Notes: generated by a model not told the origin, from the letters alone. Shown: positions 52,422 to 62,986, counted from the stretch's first letter. The stretch is 64,000 nucleotides of DNA from Kutzneria chonburiensis (GCF_028622115.1 NZ_CP097263.1:806001-870000), one strand, 5' to 3'. Made by a program: numbers and translations.

Positions 52422-55400
52422 TTAGACTTTTCGTCTAGGCCTGGATGAAAAGTCCAGGGACTGGAGGGTGCGGAAGGCGGTGTCGGTCGTGCGCAGGGCT
52501 TCGGACGTGGAGAGGTGCCAGCCCTGGTCGTATGCCGCGTCGAAGGCCTCCGCGCCGAGCGCCGCCCGAGCGTGCCGGCTCAACGCCTGGACCTGGGGAT
52601 CGGTGGGGTCGTGGGCGCCACGGAGGCGGGCGGCGGCGCCGAGCACCAGCGCCACGTCGTAGTGGCGGCCGTGCAGCGCGGACAGGCCGGCGGCGGTGAC
52701 CGCGACCGAAGCCACGACCGGCATGTCCATGCTGCCGACGGCCCCGGCATAGGCGCGGGCGAGCGCGGACGAAGCGCCGGGACCGTCGCCAAGGGCGAGG
52801 CAGAGCGCCGCGCGCACGGTGTTGACGAGCGCCTGCCCGTGGTCGCGGTCGAACACGTTCGGCGTGGACAACGCCGCCTCGGCCGATTCGACGAGTTGGC
52901 TCGCACGCGCCAGGTCGCCGAGCCGCACCTGGAACCCGGCCTCGCGGGTGTCGAGCAGCAGCACGTTCTCGGGCGACGGCGCGCGTTGCACGCGTGAACG
53001 AGTCGCGGCGATCAGCACGGCGGCCACGGCGGTGTCGCCGAGCCGGAGGTGCAGGTCGATCAGGCGGAAGTCGACGAAGATCTCGTCGCTCAGGCTGAGC
53101 GACCCGAACTCGCGAGCCAGTCGCTTGGCCTCCAACAGGTCGGCCAGCGCGCCGTCGAGATCGCCGTCGTACTGCCGCAGCTGCGCCCGCAACGGCAAGG
53201 CCGACGCTAGCCCCCAACGGTCTCCGGCCGTGCCGAAGCACTCCAGGGCATGCGTCACGTCGGAACGCACGCGGTCGAGCAGGCCCTGGTTCTCCTCTGC
53301 CCGCGCCCGATACAGATGGGCCAGCCCGGCCAGCCAGCGGTCTGGATCGTCAATCACCTGCTGCACGTAAGCCGAGTTGTCCTCAAGGAACGCCTGCCGC
53401 AGCGCAATCAGCGCACCGCCGAAACCAGGCAGCTCAGCGCTGAGCTGCCCGCCGGGCGGCTGTTTGGCCAGCGCGCTCTGCGTGGCGGCGGTGTGCCGCA
53501 TCATCGCCTCGGCGACGTCCCGCAGCGCACTCGGTCCCGGAACGGCGACGGTCTCGCCGAGCCAGTAGATGGCGTCGCGGAAGCGGCCGAGCAGCGTCCA
53601 GTACCAGGTCAGGTCCACGGCCAGCCCGATGGCGCGCTCGGCGTCGCCGCTGTCGCAGAGATGCCGCAGCGCGAACAGCACGTTGTCGTGCTCGGCCCGC
53701 AGCACGTGCAGCGCATCGAGCTGCGATGCCCCCCGCAGCAGCGGATCGCTGCGCGCGACCAAGTCGGCGAAGTACGAGGCCGCGAGGTCCCGCACCTCAG
53801 CGCCTACGTTCTCCTGCCCGTACTCGCGAATGGTCTCCAGCATCCGGTACCGGCCGCTGTCGGGCACGAGCTGGAGCAGCGACCGGTCGACGAGGTCGGC
53901 CAGCAGCTCACGCACGTCGTCCAAGCAGACGGCGGCGGCTGAAGCCGGAGTGATGCCGCCGGGCAGCACCGAGATCCGTGCCGCCACGTCACGCGCGGCT
54001 GGCGACAGCAGATCCCAGCTCCACGCGATGACGGCGCGCAGCGTGCGATGACGTGGGAACGCCGTGCGGCTGCCGGTGCTGAGCAAGCGGAAGCGGTCGG
54101 ACAGCCCGGCGGCGAGGTCGTCCAATGAGAGCGTGCGCAGGCGCGCGGCGGCCAGTTCGAGCGCAAGCGGCAGGCCGTCGAGGTCACGCACGATGCGGAG
54201 CACCTGCGCACGGTTGCCCGCCGTGACGCGGAACCCCGGCCGCACGGCCGCCGCGCGTTCGACGAACAGCCGGACCGACGGCGCCGCCGTAACGTCGGCG
54301 TCGGACGACGGCAGCGGCAGTGGACCGAGCGGGACCAATGCCTCACCGTCTACTGCCAGGGGCTCGCGGCTGGTGGCCAGCACGCGCAGCGTGGCGCAGC
54401 GAGTGAGCAGCGCCGACACGAGGTGCGCCACGGCGTCGATCAGGTGCTCGCAGTTGTCCACCACGAGCAGGCTTTCCCGGCCGTTGAGCTGATCGGCCAG
54501 TACCTCTATCTCTGTACGCGCCGCGCCCGGCGAGAACAGCGCCGAGCCGCGCAGCCCGATCGCGGCCAGCACCGCCGCGCCGACCTTGGTCGGCTCCGTG
54601 ACCGAGGACAGGTCGACGAACCATGCGTGGGAGTCCCGGCGCGCGGCCTCGATCGCCAGCCGCGTCTTGCCGGCACCGCCGGGGCCGACCACGGTGACCA
54701 AGCGCCCATCGGCAAGCAGCGACGAGATGCGCGCGAGGTCGTCCTCGCGGCCGATGAAGCTGGTCAGCGGCGCGGGCAGCGTGCTCGGCGGCGGCGCCGG
54801 CGCGGGGTCGTCGGCCCGCAGCAGGCGCAGGTGGCGGTCGCGCAGCGCCGCCCCCGGGTCAGCGCCGAGCGTGTCGGCCAGCGCCTCCCGGATTCGCTCA
54901 TACGACGCGAGGGCCTCGGCCTGACGACCCTGCACGGCCAGCGCATCCATGAGCAGCGCGGCGGCGTGCTCGTGCGTAGGTTGTACCGCCAGCAACGCGG
55001 TCAGACGCGCGGCGGCCGCGTCGGCCCGGCCCAACGCCAACTCGGCCGCGGCGAGGTCTGTGGCAGCTTCCACCGACACGTGCGCCAACCGCGTCGCAAC
55101 AGCGGGCGCGACCACGGCGACCACCGCCGGCTCGACGCCAGGATGCTCACCCCACAACGCCGCCGCCTCACCGAGCACGGCCGCCGCAGCGGTGACGTCA
55201 CCGGCACGCAGGCGATCGCGGCCCGATGCGGCGAGCTCCTCGAACCGCAGCGCGTCCACGTCGTCGATGGCCAGCCGATAGCCGCCCGTCACCACAGCGA
55301 CAGCCGCCGTCCGGCGTAGCCGTGAGACCAGGGCTTGGAGCGCGTGCGTCGGATCGGCCGGCGGGCTCTCGGCCCAGATCGCGTCGATCAGCGCGCTCGG

Positions 55401-55535
55401 CTCGACCGCACGGCCGCCGGCCAGCGCCAGCCGTACGACCAGCGCCTGGAGCCGTGCGCCGGGCACGGGCAGTACGGCGTCACCGCGCGACACCTGGAAG
55501 GCGTCGAGCAGCGTGACCCGAAGCCCGTCGTCCAT
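52422..55535 (-). CDS. AfsR/SARP-family regulator (BTAD-NB-ARC-TPR)
   Basis: A 1037-residue regulator from ATG 55535. The N-terminal OmpR-type winged helix (LLDAFQVSRGDAVLPV, ALIDAIWAESPPADPTHALQ) is followed by BTAD (about 90-240; LAHVSVEAATDLAAAEL), an NB-ARC ATPase (SFIGRED, GPGGAGKTRLAIEA, SLLVVDNCEHL) and a long TPR-like C-terminus. AfsR-like proteins activate secondary-metabolite or developmental genes. No biosynthetic cluster is adjacent. The stop lies in a small hairpin (TTAGACTTTTCGTCTA). Confidence 0.92.
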   Translation of the reverse strand: MDDGLRVTLLDAFQVSRGDAVLPVPGARLQALVVRLALAGGRAVEPSALIDAIWAESPPADPTHALQALVSRLRRTAAVAVVTGGYRLAIDDVDALRFEELAASGRDRLRAGDVTAAAAVLGEAAALWGEHPGVEPAVVAVVAPAVATRLAHVSVEAATDLAAAELALGRADAAAARLTALLAVQPTHEHAAALLMDALAVQGRQAEALASYERIREALADTLGADPGAALRDRHLRLLRADDPAPAPPPSTLPAPLTSFIGREDDLARISSLLADGRLVTVVGPGGAGKTRLAIEAARRDSHAWFVDLSSVTEPTKVGAAVLAAIGLRGSALFSPGAARTEIEVLADQLNGRESLLVVDNCEHLIDAVAHLVSALLTRCATLRVLATSREPLAVDGEALVPLGPLPLPSSDADVTAAPSVRLFVERAAAVRPGFRVTAGNRAQVLRIVRDLDGLPLALELAAARLRTLSLDDLAAGLSDRFRLLSTGSRTAFPRHRTLRAVIAWSWDLLSPAARDVAARISVLPGGITPASAAAVCLDDVRELLADLVDRSLLQLVPDSGRYRMLETIREYGQENVGAEVRDLAASYFADLVARSDPLLRGASQLDALHVLRAEHDNVLFALRHLCDSGDAERAIGLAVDLTWYWTLLGRFRDAIYWLGETVAVPGPSALRDVAEAMMRHTAATQSALAKQPPGGQLSAELPGFGGALIALRQAFLEDNSAYVQQVIDDPDRWLAGLAHLYRARAEENQGLLDRVRSDVTHALECFGTAGDRWGLASALPLRAQLRQYDGDLDGALADLLEAKRLAREFGSLSLSDEIFVDFRLIDLHLRLGDTAVAAVLIAATRSRVQRAPSPENVLLLDTREAGFQVRLGDLARASQLVESAEAALSTPNVFDRDHGQALVNTVRAALCLALGDGPGASSALARAYAGAVGSMDMPVVASVAVTAAGLSALHGRHYDVALVLGAAARLRGAHDPTDPQVQALSRHARAALGAEAFDAAYDQGWHLSTSEALRTTDTAFRTLQSLDFSSRPRRKV

Positions 55536-55642
55536 CCGTCGATCTTCGCGCACATCCGCGTGAGCGCCATGTGCGCCCCGTGTGAGCGGCCTCGACGACT
55601 CTGGTCCAGCCCGGACGGTCCGGGCGGGAAGGGAGCAAATTC

Positions 55643-56505
55643 GTGCAGGCAGTCGAGTTCCGCCGCTTCGGCGGCCCGGAGGTCCTCGAGCTCGTCGACC
55701 GGCCGGACCCGCATCCGGGCCCCGGCCAGGTCCGCATCGCCGTGCGCGCGGCCGGCATCAACGCCAGCGACTGGAAGAAGCGCCAGGGCGCGATGGACCA
55801 GGAGCTGCCGCAGGCCCTCGGGCACGAAGCCGCCGGCGTCGTCGACGAACTCGGCGCGGGCGTCACCGACGTCGCCGTAGGGGATCACGTGTTCGGGTTC
55901 TCCGCGGCGAGTGGTGCGCAGGCCGAGCTGACCGTGCTGTCCCACTACGCCCCGATGCCGCCGTCGCTCAGCTTCGTTGAGGCCGCCGCGCTGCCGGCGG
56001 CCGTCGAGACCGCCGCACGGGCCCTCGACCAGCTGGGCATCGACGGCACGATCCTCATCAACGGCGCGTCCGGCAGCGTCGGCAGCGCCGCCGTGCAGCT
56101 GGCCGTGGCCAGGGGCGCACGCGTGATCGGCACCGGCAGCCCCGCCAGCCACGACTACCTGCGCTCCCTCGGCGCCGAGCCCGTGGCCTACGGTCCCGGT
56201 CTCAAGGACCGGGTCGGACCGGTCGACCGTGCGCTCGACATCGCCGGCAGCGGCGTCCTGCCCGAGCTCATCGACCTGGCCGGCGGGGCCGAGCACGTGA
56301 TCACCGTCGCCGATCCGGGTGCGGAAAGGCACGGCGTGCGGTTCAGCCGAGGCGATGCCGGCCGTGCGCTGTACGTGCTGCACGAGATCGGCGGCATCAC
56401 CGTGCCGGTCGGCCGGACGTTCCCGCTGGCCGAAGTGGCCGACGCCCATCGGGTCGGCGAGGCCGGGGAGTGCGCGGCAAGCTCGTCCTGGTGGTCGGCC
56501 GATGA
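55643..56505 (+). CDS. zinc-independent quinone oxidoreductase (MDR family), frameshifted near 56464-56470
   Basis: About 287 residues: GroES-like fold (RFGGPEVLELVDRPDPHPG, RAAGINASDWKKR, LGHEAAGVVDELG) and Rossmann domain (LINGASGSVGSAAVQLA). Family members end RVGEAGEVRGKLVLVVG. Here the sequence reads AGECAASSSWWS and runs to 56602. Restoring one G before position 56471 gives the expected ending and a TGA at 56503-56505 that overlaps the MFS gene ATG (ATGA). The coordinates given are those of the restored gene. Confidence 0.85.
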
Positions 56506-57836
56506 GCCGCTGGCTCGCTCTCGTCGTCCTCAGCCTGGCCCAGCTGATGGACATCCTCGACTCGACGATCGTCACCATCGCGCTGCCGACGGCCCAACGT
56601 GACCTGGGCTTCCCGGCCGACAACCGGCAGTGGATCCTGACCGGCTACGCGCTGGCGTTCGGCAGCCTGCTGCTGCTCGGCGGCCGGCTGTCGGACTTCT
56701 TCGGCCGCAAGCGGATGTTCCTGGTCGGCGTGGGCGGATTCGCGGTGGCGTCGGCCTTCGGCGGCGCGGCCGGCGACTTCGCCACGCTGCTGGCCGCCCG
56801 TATCGGCCAGGGCGTGTTCGCGGCACTGCTGGCCCCGGCGGCGTTGTCGCTGCTGTCGGTCACGTTCGCCGAAGACGCCGAGGAACGCGGCCGCGCGTTC
56901 GGGATCTTCGGCGCGATCTCCGGCGCCGGCGGGGCCATCGGCCTGCTGCTGGGCGGCGTCCTGACGCAGGGCCTGTCGTGGCGCTGGTGCCTGTACGTGA
57001 ACCTGTTCATCGCGGCGGTCGCCTTCGTCGGCGGCATCGTCGTCCTGCGTGACGGGGATCGGCCGGCGCGAGTCAGACCCGACATCGCCGGCACGGTCAC
57101 GGTGGTGCTGGGCTTGATCGGCATCGTCTACGGCCTCGGCACAGCCGAGCTTCACGGCTGGTCCGACCTCCGCACGATTGGGCCGGTCGTGGCGGGCAGC
57201 GCACTCATCGGCGCTTTCGTGGCCATCGAACGCCGCGCCGCGCACCTGCTGCTGCCGCTACGGGTGATCATGGACCGGACCCGCGGCGCGGCCTACCTCT
57301 CGCTCGGCATCTGCGGCACCGGCATGTTCGCCGTCTTCCTGTTCCTCACCTACCACCTGACCACCGCACTCGGCTTCACCCCGGTCCAGACCGGGCTGGC
57401 CTTTCTCCCGATGATCGCCTCGGTGATGGCCGGCGCGGTCTTCTCCGGCGCGGTTCTGTTGCCACGCACCGGACCCCGGCCGTTGGTCCCGATCGGCTGC
57501 GTGCTCGCGGCGATCGGCATGGTGATGCTCACCGGCTCCGGTTACGCCACCGGCATCCTGCCGGCACTACTGGTCACCGGCGTCGGCTTCGGGCTGATTT
57601 TCGGCCCGGTGCAGAACGCCGCGACCAGCGGGGTCGGCCCGCACGATGCCGGCGTGGCCGCCGCGCTGGTGACCACCGCCCAGCAGATCGGCGGCTCCAT
57701 CGGCTTGGCGGTGTTCAGCTCGCTCGCCGGCGACCACGTCGTGTTCGGCATCACGGCCGTCGTCTTCCTGGTCAGCGCCGTCGTCGCCGCGACCGTCTTC
57801 CGCCCCGGACCGTTGCCCGTCAACGACATGGCGTGA
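56502..57836 (+). CDS. MFS drug/multi-solute exporter, DHA2 type
   Basis: A 444-residue transporter with about 12-14 membrane helices. Motif A-type loop GGRLSDFFGRKRMFLVG and motif D1-like LDSTIVTIALPTAQRDLG near the N-terminus identify the DHA2 (14-TMS) group that exports drugs and metabolites. ATG 56502 overlaps the restored stop of the oxidoreductase, so both are co-expressed. Confidence 0.92.
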   Translation: MSRWLALVVLSLAQLMDILDSTIVTIALPTAQRDLGFPADNRQWILTGYALAFGSLLLLGGRLSDFFGRKRMFLVGVGGFAVASAFGGAAGDFATLLAARIGQGVFAALLAPAALSLLSVTFAEDAEERGRAFGIFGAISGAGGAIGLLLGGVLTQGLSWRWCLYVNLFIAAVAFVGGIVVLRDGDRPARVRPDIAGTVTVVLGLIGIVYGLGTAELHGWSDLRTIGPVVAGSALIGAFVAIERRAAHLLLPLRVIMDRTRGAAYLSLGICGTGMFAVFLFLTYHLTTALGFTPVQTGLAFLPMIASVMAGAVFSGAVLLPRTGPRPLVPIGCVLAAIGMVMLTGSGYATGILPALLVTGVGFGLIFGPVQNAATSGVGPHDAGVAAALVTTAQQIGGSIGLAVFSSLAGDHVVFGITAVVFLVSAVVAATVFRPGPLPVNDMA

Positions 57837-57841
57837 GGAGA

Positions 57842-59434
57842 TCAGGTTCGGACGCCGATGCCGGTCAGCGCCCGGACCTCCATCTCGGCCTGCTTGTTCG
57901 GGTCGCCCTTGCGGCCGCCCAGGAACGTGCCGACGATCCCGCACACGAACGAGAACGGGATCGACACGATGCCCGGGTTGCTCAGCGGGAACCAGTGGAA
58001 GTCGGCCGACGGGATCAGCGAGGTCGGCGCCCCGGACAGCACCGGCGAGAAGATGATCAGCACCAGGCAGGCGCCGAGGCCGCCGTAGATGCTGAACAGC
58101 GTGCCGGTGGTGTTGAACCGCTTCCAGAACAGCGAGAACAGGATGGTCGACAGGTTGGCCGACGCGGCCAGCGCCAGCGCCAGCGACACCAGGAAGGCCA
58201 CGTTCTGGCCGTTGGCCGCGATGCCGCCGATGATGGCGAAGAAGCCGACCACCAGCGCGGTCAGCCGGGCCACCCGGACCTCGCGCCGCGGGTCGGCGTG
58301 GCCGCGCTTGATGATGTTGGCGTACACGTCGTGCGCGAACGAGGCCGACGAGGCCAGCGTCAGCCCGGCGACCACGGCGAGGATGGTGGCGAACGCGGCC
58401 GCGGACACCACACCGAGCAGGACGGTGCCGCCGATGCGGAAGGCCAGCAGCGGCGCGGCCGAGTTCTCGCCGCCCGGCGCGTGCAGGATGGTGTCGGTGC
58501 CGACCAGCGCGGCCGCGCCGTAGCCGATCACCAGCGTGCACAGGTAGAACACGAACACGGTCCAGATCGCCCACACCATCGACCGCCGCGCCTGCTTGGC
58601 GTCCGGCACCGTGTAGAAGCGCATCAGCACGTGCGGCAGCGAGCAGATGCCCAGCACCAGCGTCAGCGCCAGGGACACGAAGTCCAGCTCGTTCTTGCCG
58701 TACTGCGCGCCCGGCCCGAGGATCGCGGTGCCCAGCTTGTTGTTCTGGGTGGCCTTGTCCAGGATGGCCGAGAAGTCGAAGCCGAACTTGCCCAGCAGGA
58801 ACACGCTGATCAGGGTGCAGCACAGCAGCAGGAAGACGGCCTTGATGATCTGCACCCAGGTGGTGCCCTTCATGCCGCCGACCAGCACGTAGAAGATCAT
58901 GATCGCGCCGACCACCACGATCAGCAGCGACTGCCCGGCCCGGTCGTGGATGCCCAGCAGCAGCGCGACCAGGCCGCCGGCGCCGGCCATCTGGGCCAGC
59001 ATGTAGAAGAACGAGATGACCAGCGTGGAGATGGCCGCCGCGGCGCGCACCGGCCGGGCCCGCATCCGGTAGGCCATCACGTCGCCGATGGTGAACCGGC
59101 CGGTGTTGCGCAGCATCTCGGCGATCAGCAGCAGCCCGACCAGCCAGGCCACCACCCAGCCGACCGAGTACAGGAAGCCGTCGTAGCCGTGCACCGCGAT
59201 GCCGCCGGCGATGCCGAGGAACGAGGCGGCCGACAGGAAGTCGCCGGACAGCGCGATCCCGTTCTGCGCCCCGGTGAACCCGCCGCCGGCGGCGTAGTAG
59301 TCCGACGCGGTCGCGTTGGCGCTGCTGACCCGGTAGACGATGTAGAGCGTGATCGCCGCGAACACGATGAACACGCTGACGTTGACCAACGGGTTGCCGG
59401 TGGCGGTCCCGTCCGCGAGAAGGAACGTGCTCAC
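57842..59434 (-). CDS. actP: cation/acetate symporter (ActP, SSS family)
   Basis: A 530-residue sodium:solute symporter with about 13-14 membrane helices. SDYYAAGGGFTGAQNGIALSGD is the ActP signature, followed by GFLYSVGWVVAWL and ISFFYMLAQMAGAG. It takes up acetate or a related monocarboxylate. GTG 59434 overlaps the TGA of the DUF485 gene (GTGA), the usual yjcH-actP layout. It converges on the MFS gene. Confidence 0.93.
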   Translation of the reverse strand: MSTFLLADGTATGNPLVNVSVFIVFAAITLYIVYRVSSANATASDYYAAGGGFTGAQNGIALSGDFLSAASFLGIAGGIAVHGYDGFLYSVGWVVAWLVGLLLIAEMLRNTGRFTIGDVMAYRMRARPVRAAAAISTLVISFFYMLAQMAGAGGLVALLLGIHDRAGQSLLIVVVGAIMIFYVLVGGMKGTTWVQIIKAVFLLLCCTLISVFLLGKFGFDFSAILDKATQNNKLGTAILGPGAQYGKNELDFVSLALTLVLGICSLPHVLMRFYTVPDAKQARRSMVWAIWTVFVFYLCTLVIGYGAAALVGTDTILHAPGGENSAAPLLAFRIGGTVLLGVVSAAAFATILAVVAGLTLASSASFAHDVYANIIKRGHADPRREVRVARLTALVVGFFAIIGGIAANGQNVAFLVSLALALAASANLSTILFSLFWKRFNTTGTLFSIYGGLGACLVLIIFSPVLSGAPTSLIPSADFHWFPLSNPGIVSIPFSFVCGIVGTFLGGRKGDPNKQAEMEVRALTGIGVRT

Positions 59435-59823
59435 TTGGTCTCCAGTCCGGCCTGCGAACGGATCAGCGCGACCTGCGGATCGATGCGCCGACGGGCGAAC
59501 CTGTTGTACGCCAACGTGATCAACACCGTTGAGACGAACTGGGCCAGGCCGAGCAGCAGGCCGACGTTGACCAGGCCGAAGACCTGGGTGGCCATGAACT
59601 CGTGGGCATAGGCCGACAGGAGCACATAGGTGAGGTACCAGACCAGGAACAGCGCCGTCATCGGGAAGATGAAGCGGCGCAGCCGGTGGCGCAGCTCGGC
59701 GAACTCCGGACTGTCCTGGATGGCCTCGAAGTCCGGCCGCTGCGGTCCGGCCGGGCGCCCGCCGAACGCGGGCTGCTCCGGTTCGAGCGCCGCGTGCCGA
59801 CCCGTCGTCGACGCTGTGGTCAC
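59431..59823 (-). CDS. DUF485 membrane protein (YjcH-like)
   Basis: A 130-residue protein from GTG 59823, with GGAGG 4-8 bases upstream. A disordered Pro-rich N-terminus is followed by two membrane helices (FPMTALFLVWYLTYVLLSAYA; VGLLLGLAQFVSTVLITLAY). DUF485 proteins nearly always precede ActP and probably assist it. Confidence 0.92.
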   Translation of the reverse strand: MTTASTTGRHAALEPEQPAFGGRPAGPQRPDFEAIQDSPEFAELRHRLRRFIFPMTALFLVWYLTYVLLSAYAHEFMATQVFGLVNVGLLLGLAQFVSTVLITLAYNRFARRRIDPQVALIRSQAGLETK

Positions 59824-59861
59824 CTGTCCTCCAGGACGTGCCGACACAATATGGCCGGCCA

Positions 59862-59889
59862 ACTCTAACGGGGGTGTGATCGGAGTCAA
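59862..59889 (-). promoter_or_regulatory. candidate promoter of the DUF485-actP operon
   Basis: On the minus strand, TTGACT (59889-59884) and TAGAGT (59867-59862) are 16 bases apart. A start about 8 bases on would give a leader of about 30 bases before the DUF485 GTG. Confidence 0.45.
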
Positions 59890-59971
59890 CCGCAGGCCGG
59901 ACCAGGTCCGGCCGCGCTGCGTGCCCGGCCCGTTCCGGTGCGCGGTAATGGCTCCGGCTGACGTGTCGGCC

Positions 59972-60001
59972 TTGACAGCGGAATTCACGCTGGAGTACAC
60001 C
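59972..60001 (+). promoter_or_regulatory. candidate conservon promoter
   Basis: TTGACA at 59972-59977 is followed after 18 bases by TACACC at 59996, a weak -10. It lies about 120 bases upstream of the kinase GTG. Only the -35 box is convincing. Confidence 0.3.
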
Positions 60002-60121
60002 CCAGCAGCGGCCAGAAGTCCGTAACGCGTTTCCCGTCTCGGCAGACAACCGAACACAGGGGAAGCCGGACGAACCCGGTGCGACTGCCGCGCCCCGTGA
60101 GATACCCAGGAAGGACGCATC

Positions 60122-62986
60122 GTGGTTCAGCCCAGCCCGGGTCCGTGGTGGCACACGGTCGCGCGGTGGCGCAACTGGCCGGTGCTGGTCAAGCTGGCCG
60201 CGGTGCTGGTGGTTCCGGTCGTGGTCGCGGTGACGCTCGGCTTCCTCCAGGTGCGCAGCGAGATCCGGCAGGCCGACAGCTACACCACCATCCAGCGGGT
60301 CATCGCGCTGCGTGACGCGATCACCCCGCTGACCTCGCAGCTGCAGCGCGAGCGCACGCTGGCCGCCCAGGTGACCGGCCAGGGCGTGGACGCGTACCAC
60401 CAGCAGGCCAAGGCCGTCGACACCGCCGCGACCAAGCTCGCCGACACCGCGCACCGGACACCGGGCCTGTCCGCCGCCGCCTCGGCGTGGTTCAACGACC
60501 TCGAATTGTCACTGGGCCAGTTGCCGGCCATCCGCCGCCCGGTGGAGCAGTCCCAGGACAACGACACCGACGCCGTGTCGGCCTACACCCAGATCATCGG
60601 CACCGCGCTGAACTTCGACCAGGCGCTGGTCGTGCAGCTCGGCGACCCGTCGCTGTCCAGCCCGGCCACCGCGCTGCTCGACCTGGAGGGCGCGCAGGAG
60701 CAGATCCGGCTGGAGCAGGCCGTCGTGCTGGTCGGCATCGCCCGCGGCCACCTGGTCGACGCCGAGGCCAAGATGCTGGCCGCCTCCGAGACGCGCTTCG
60801 ACGACAACGTGGCCAACTTCCAGGCGGTCGCCTCGCCCGAATGGCAGCAGGCCTACCAGCAGACGGTGGCCGGCGTCGACGTCGGCACCCGGCGGCAGCT
60901 GCTCGACTTCGCCGCCACCCAGCCGATCGGGCAGGCCGCCCCGGCCCAGAACAACGCGGTCAAGAAGACCACCGGCGTGCACAGCGCGCCGCCGCCGGCC
61001 GGGCTGACCATCCCGCAGGAGGAGTGGAACCGGACCTCGGACGCCACCGTGGCGCTGGTGAACAAGGTCACCGAGGCCATCGCGGCGCAGGTCCGCAACA
61101 CCGCCACCGACCTCCAGGAGGCCAGCAGCGACCGGGCCGGCCTCGAGTCGGTCGTCCTGGTCGTGACCGTGCTGCTGGCCGGCGGCATCGGCCTGATCGT
61201 CGGCCGCTACCTGCTCGGCTCGCTCGGCGTGCTGCGCCGCACCGCCCTCGACGTCGCCTCCCGGCGGCTGCCCGAGGCCGTCGCCAAGATTCGTGAGGGT
61301 CGCGGCGAGGACGTGAAGATAGATCCGGTTCCGGTGTACACCACCGAGGAGTTCGGCCAGGTGGCCCGGGCCTTCGACGAGGTGCACGGGCAGGCCGTCA
61401 AGTCCGCGGCCGAGCAGGCCAGCCTGCGCAGCAACCTGGGCAACATCTTCGTCAACCTGTCCCGCCGGAGCCAGGGCCTGGTTGAACGGCAGCTGCGCCT
61501 GATGGAGCAGCTGGAGCGGCACGAGGAGAACCCCGAGCAGCTGGCCAACCTGTTCAAGCTGGACCACCTCGCGACCCGCATGCGGCGCAACAACGAGAAC
61601 CTGATGGTGCTCTCCGGCCTCGACCTGTCCCGCCGGTTCACCAAGCCGCTGCCGCTGGGCGACGTGCTGCGCGCCGCCGTCTCCGAGATCGAGCACTACC
61701 AGCGGGCCGTGGTCCGCTCCGCGCCGACCGCGACCATCGTCGGCTACGCCGCCGGCGACCTCGTGCGCCTCATCGCCGAGCTGCTGGACAACGCCACCGC
61801 CTTCTCCCGGCCGGACACCCAGGTCACCGTGGACAGCCACCGCGAGCCCGGCGGCGACATCGTGATCCAGGTGGTCGACCAGGGCATCGGCATGGGGGAG
61901 ACGGAACTCGGCGCGGCCAACGACCGCGTCTCCGCCGGCTCCGCCGTCGAGGTCCCGGTGTCCCGGCAGATGGGTCTGTTCGTGGTCGGCCGGCTGGCCA
62001 GCCGCCACTCCTTCCGCGTCAAGTTCGAAACCCGCCCCGGTGGCGGCGACGGCCTGGCCGCCGTGGTCACCGTGCCGGCCGAGCTGGTGGTCCGTGGCAC
62101 CGGCGGCCGTGAGCGTCCGCTGACCACGCCGATCGAGCCGGGGTTGAACGGCAACGCCCCGGCGCCGCGGCTCGCGCCCGACGACACCACGCGGATCCGG
62201 CGCATCGACGACGAGGTCGTCTGGCCCAGTGACACCGTCGAGGACGAGCCGTGGGACCCGCCGCAGCGCAACGCCCCCGTCGTGCCCGACACGCCGCCGC
62301 CCAACGTGGTCAAGGCGATCGACCCGTCGCCGACACCGCTGCCGTCCCGCAAGGGCCCGCGCAAGCCCGTCGACCCGGGAGCGCTCGAGCCGCCGACGCT
62401 GCAGACCGGCTCCACGCCGGCGCCGTCGCCCGGTGACCTGCCACGTCGCACCTTCACGCCGCCGCCCGCGGTGCAGCCGCCGGCCAACCCGGCCGCCGGC
62501 TGGTTCGCCGCCAACACGCCGAGTGGCCCCGACAACGCGAATCCGCCGTCGCGTCCGGAATCGGAATCCGTCCGACGACCGGAGGTCTCGCTGGAACCGA
62601 CCAGCTACGCTTGGTTCGAGCACATGTCGGGGGGACCGGGAAACGGGTCGCCCGTTCAGGTGAACCCGTCGGACGCGACCGTGTCCGATCCGGTCCCGGC
62701 CGCGACGCCGGAACCGGCCTGGCCGACCGAGCAGCCGACCGCGCAACCCGCGCCGCCCGCTCGGGCCCAGGGCACCCAGAACGGGGCTGGCCTGCCCAAA
62801 CGCGTGCCCAAGGCGGGACTGTTCCCGTCGACGGGCGCGCCGGCGGCCGGACCCGCCAACGGTGCCGCGCACCGCGATCCGAACCGGACACGCGGGTTCC
62901 TTGCCAGCTACCAGTCTGGTATCCGTCAGGACCACACTGGTGCAGCAGCGTCGAGTGAGAACGAACGGGGGCAGGAGAGCCCATGA
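60122..62986 (+). CDS. conservon sensor kinase with nitrate/nitrite-sensing (NIT) domain (CvnA-like)
   Basis: A 954-residue membrane kinase from GTG 60122. A membrane helix (about 22-42) precedes an extracytoplasmic NIT-like helical domain (about 60-330; LQRERTLAAQVTG). A second helix (about 341-362) leads to HAMP, a coiled region and a GHKL ATPase (ELLDNATAFSRPDT, VVDQGIGMG). The C-terminal 270 residues are Pro-rich and disordered. This is the CvnA protein of an actinobacterial conservon, which signals through roadblock, DUF742 and a GTPase. The next gene overlaps by 4 bases. Confidence 0.92.
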   Translation: MVQPSPGPWWHTVARWRNWPVLVKLAAVLVVPVVVAVTLGFLQVRSEIRQADSYTTIQRVIALRDAITPLTSQLQRERTLAAQVTGQGVDAYHQQAKAVDTAATKLADTAHRTPGLSAAASAWFNDLELSLGQLPAIRRPVEQSQDNDTDAVSAYTQIIGTALNFDQALVVQLGDPSLSSPATALLDLEGAQEQIRLEQAVVLVGIARGHLVDAEAKMLAASETRFDDNVANFQAVASPEWQQAYQQTVAGVDVGTRRQLLDFAATQPIGQAAPAQNNAVKKTTGVHSAPPPAGLTIPQEEWNRTSDATVALVNKVTEAIAAQVRNTATDLQEASSDRAGLESVVLVVTVLLAGGIGLIVGRYLLGSLGVLRRTALDVASRRLPEAVAKIREGRGEDVKIDPVPVYTTEEFGQVARAFDEVHGQAVKSAAEQASLRSNLGNIFVNLSRRSQGLVERQLRLMEQLERHEENPEQLANLFKLDHLATRMRRNNENLMVLSGLDLSRRFTKPLPLGDVLRAAVSEIEHYQRAVVRSAPTATIVGYAAGDLVRLIAELLDNATAFSRPDTQVTVDSHREPGGDIVIQVVDQGIGMGETELGAANDRVSAGSAVEVPVSRQMGLFVVGRLASRHSFRVKFETRPGGGDGLAAVVTVPAELVVRGTGGRERPLTTPIEPGLNGNAPAPRLAPDDTTRIRRIDDEVVWPSDTVEDEPWDPPQRNAPVVPDTPPPNVVKAIDPSPTPLPSRKGPRKPVDPGALEPPTLQTGSTPAPSPGDLPRRTFTPPPAVQPPANPAAGWFAANTPSGPDNANPPSRPESESVRRPEVSLEPTSYAWFEHMSGGPGNGSPVQVNPSDATVSDPVPAATPEPAWPTEQPTAQPAPPARAQGTQNGAGLPKRVPKAGLFPSTGAPAAGPANGAAHRDPNRTRGFLASYQSGIRQDHTGAAASSENERGQESP

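Noticed and set aside
57833-59611. 592-codon open frame antisense to actP
   Set aside because: Gln/Arg/His-rich shadow of the ActP coding strand.
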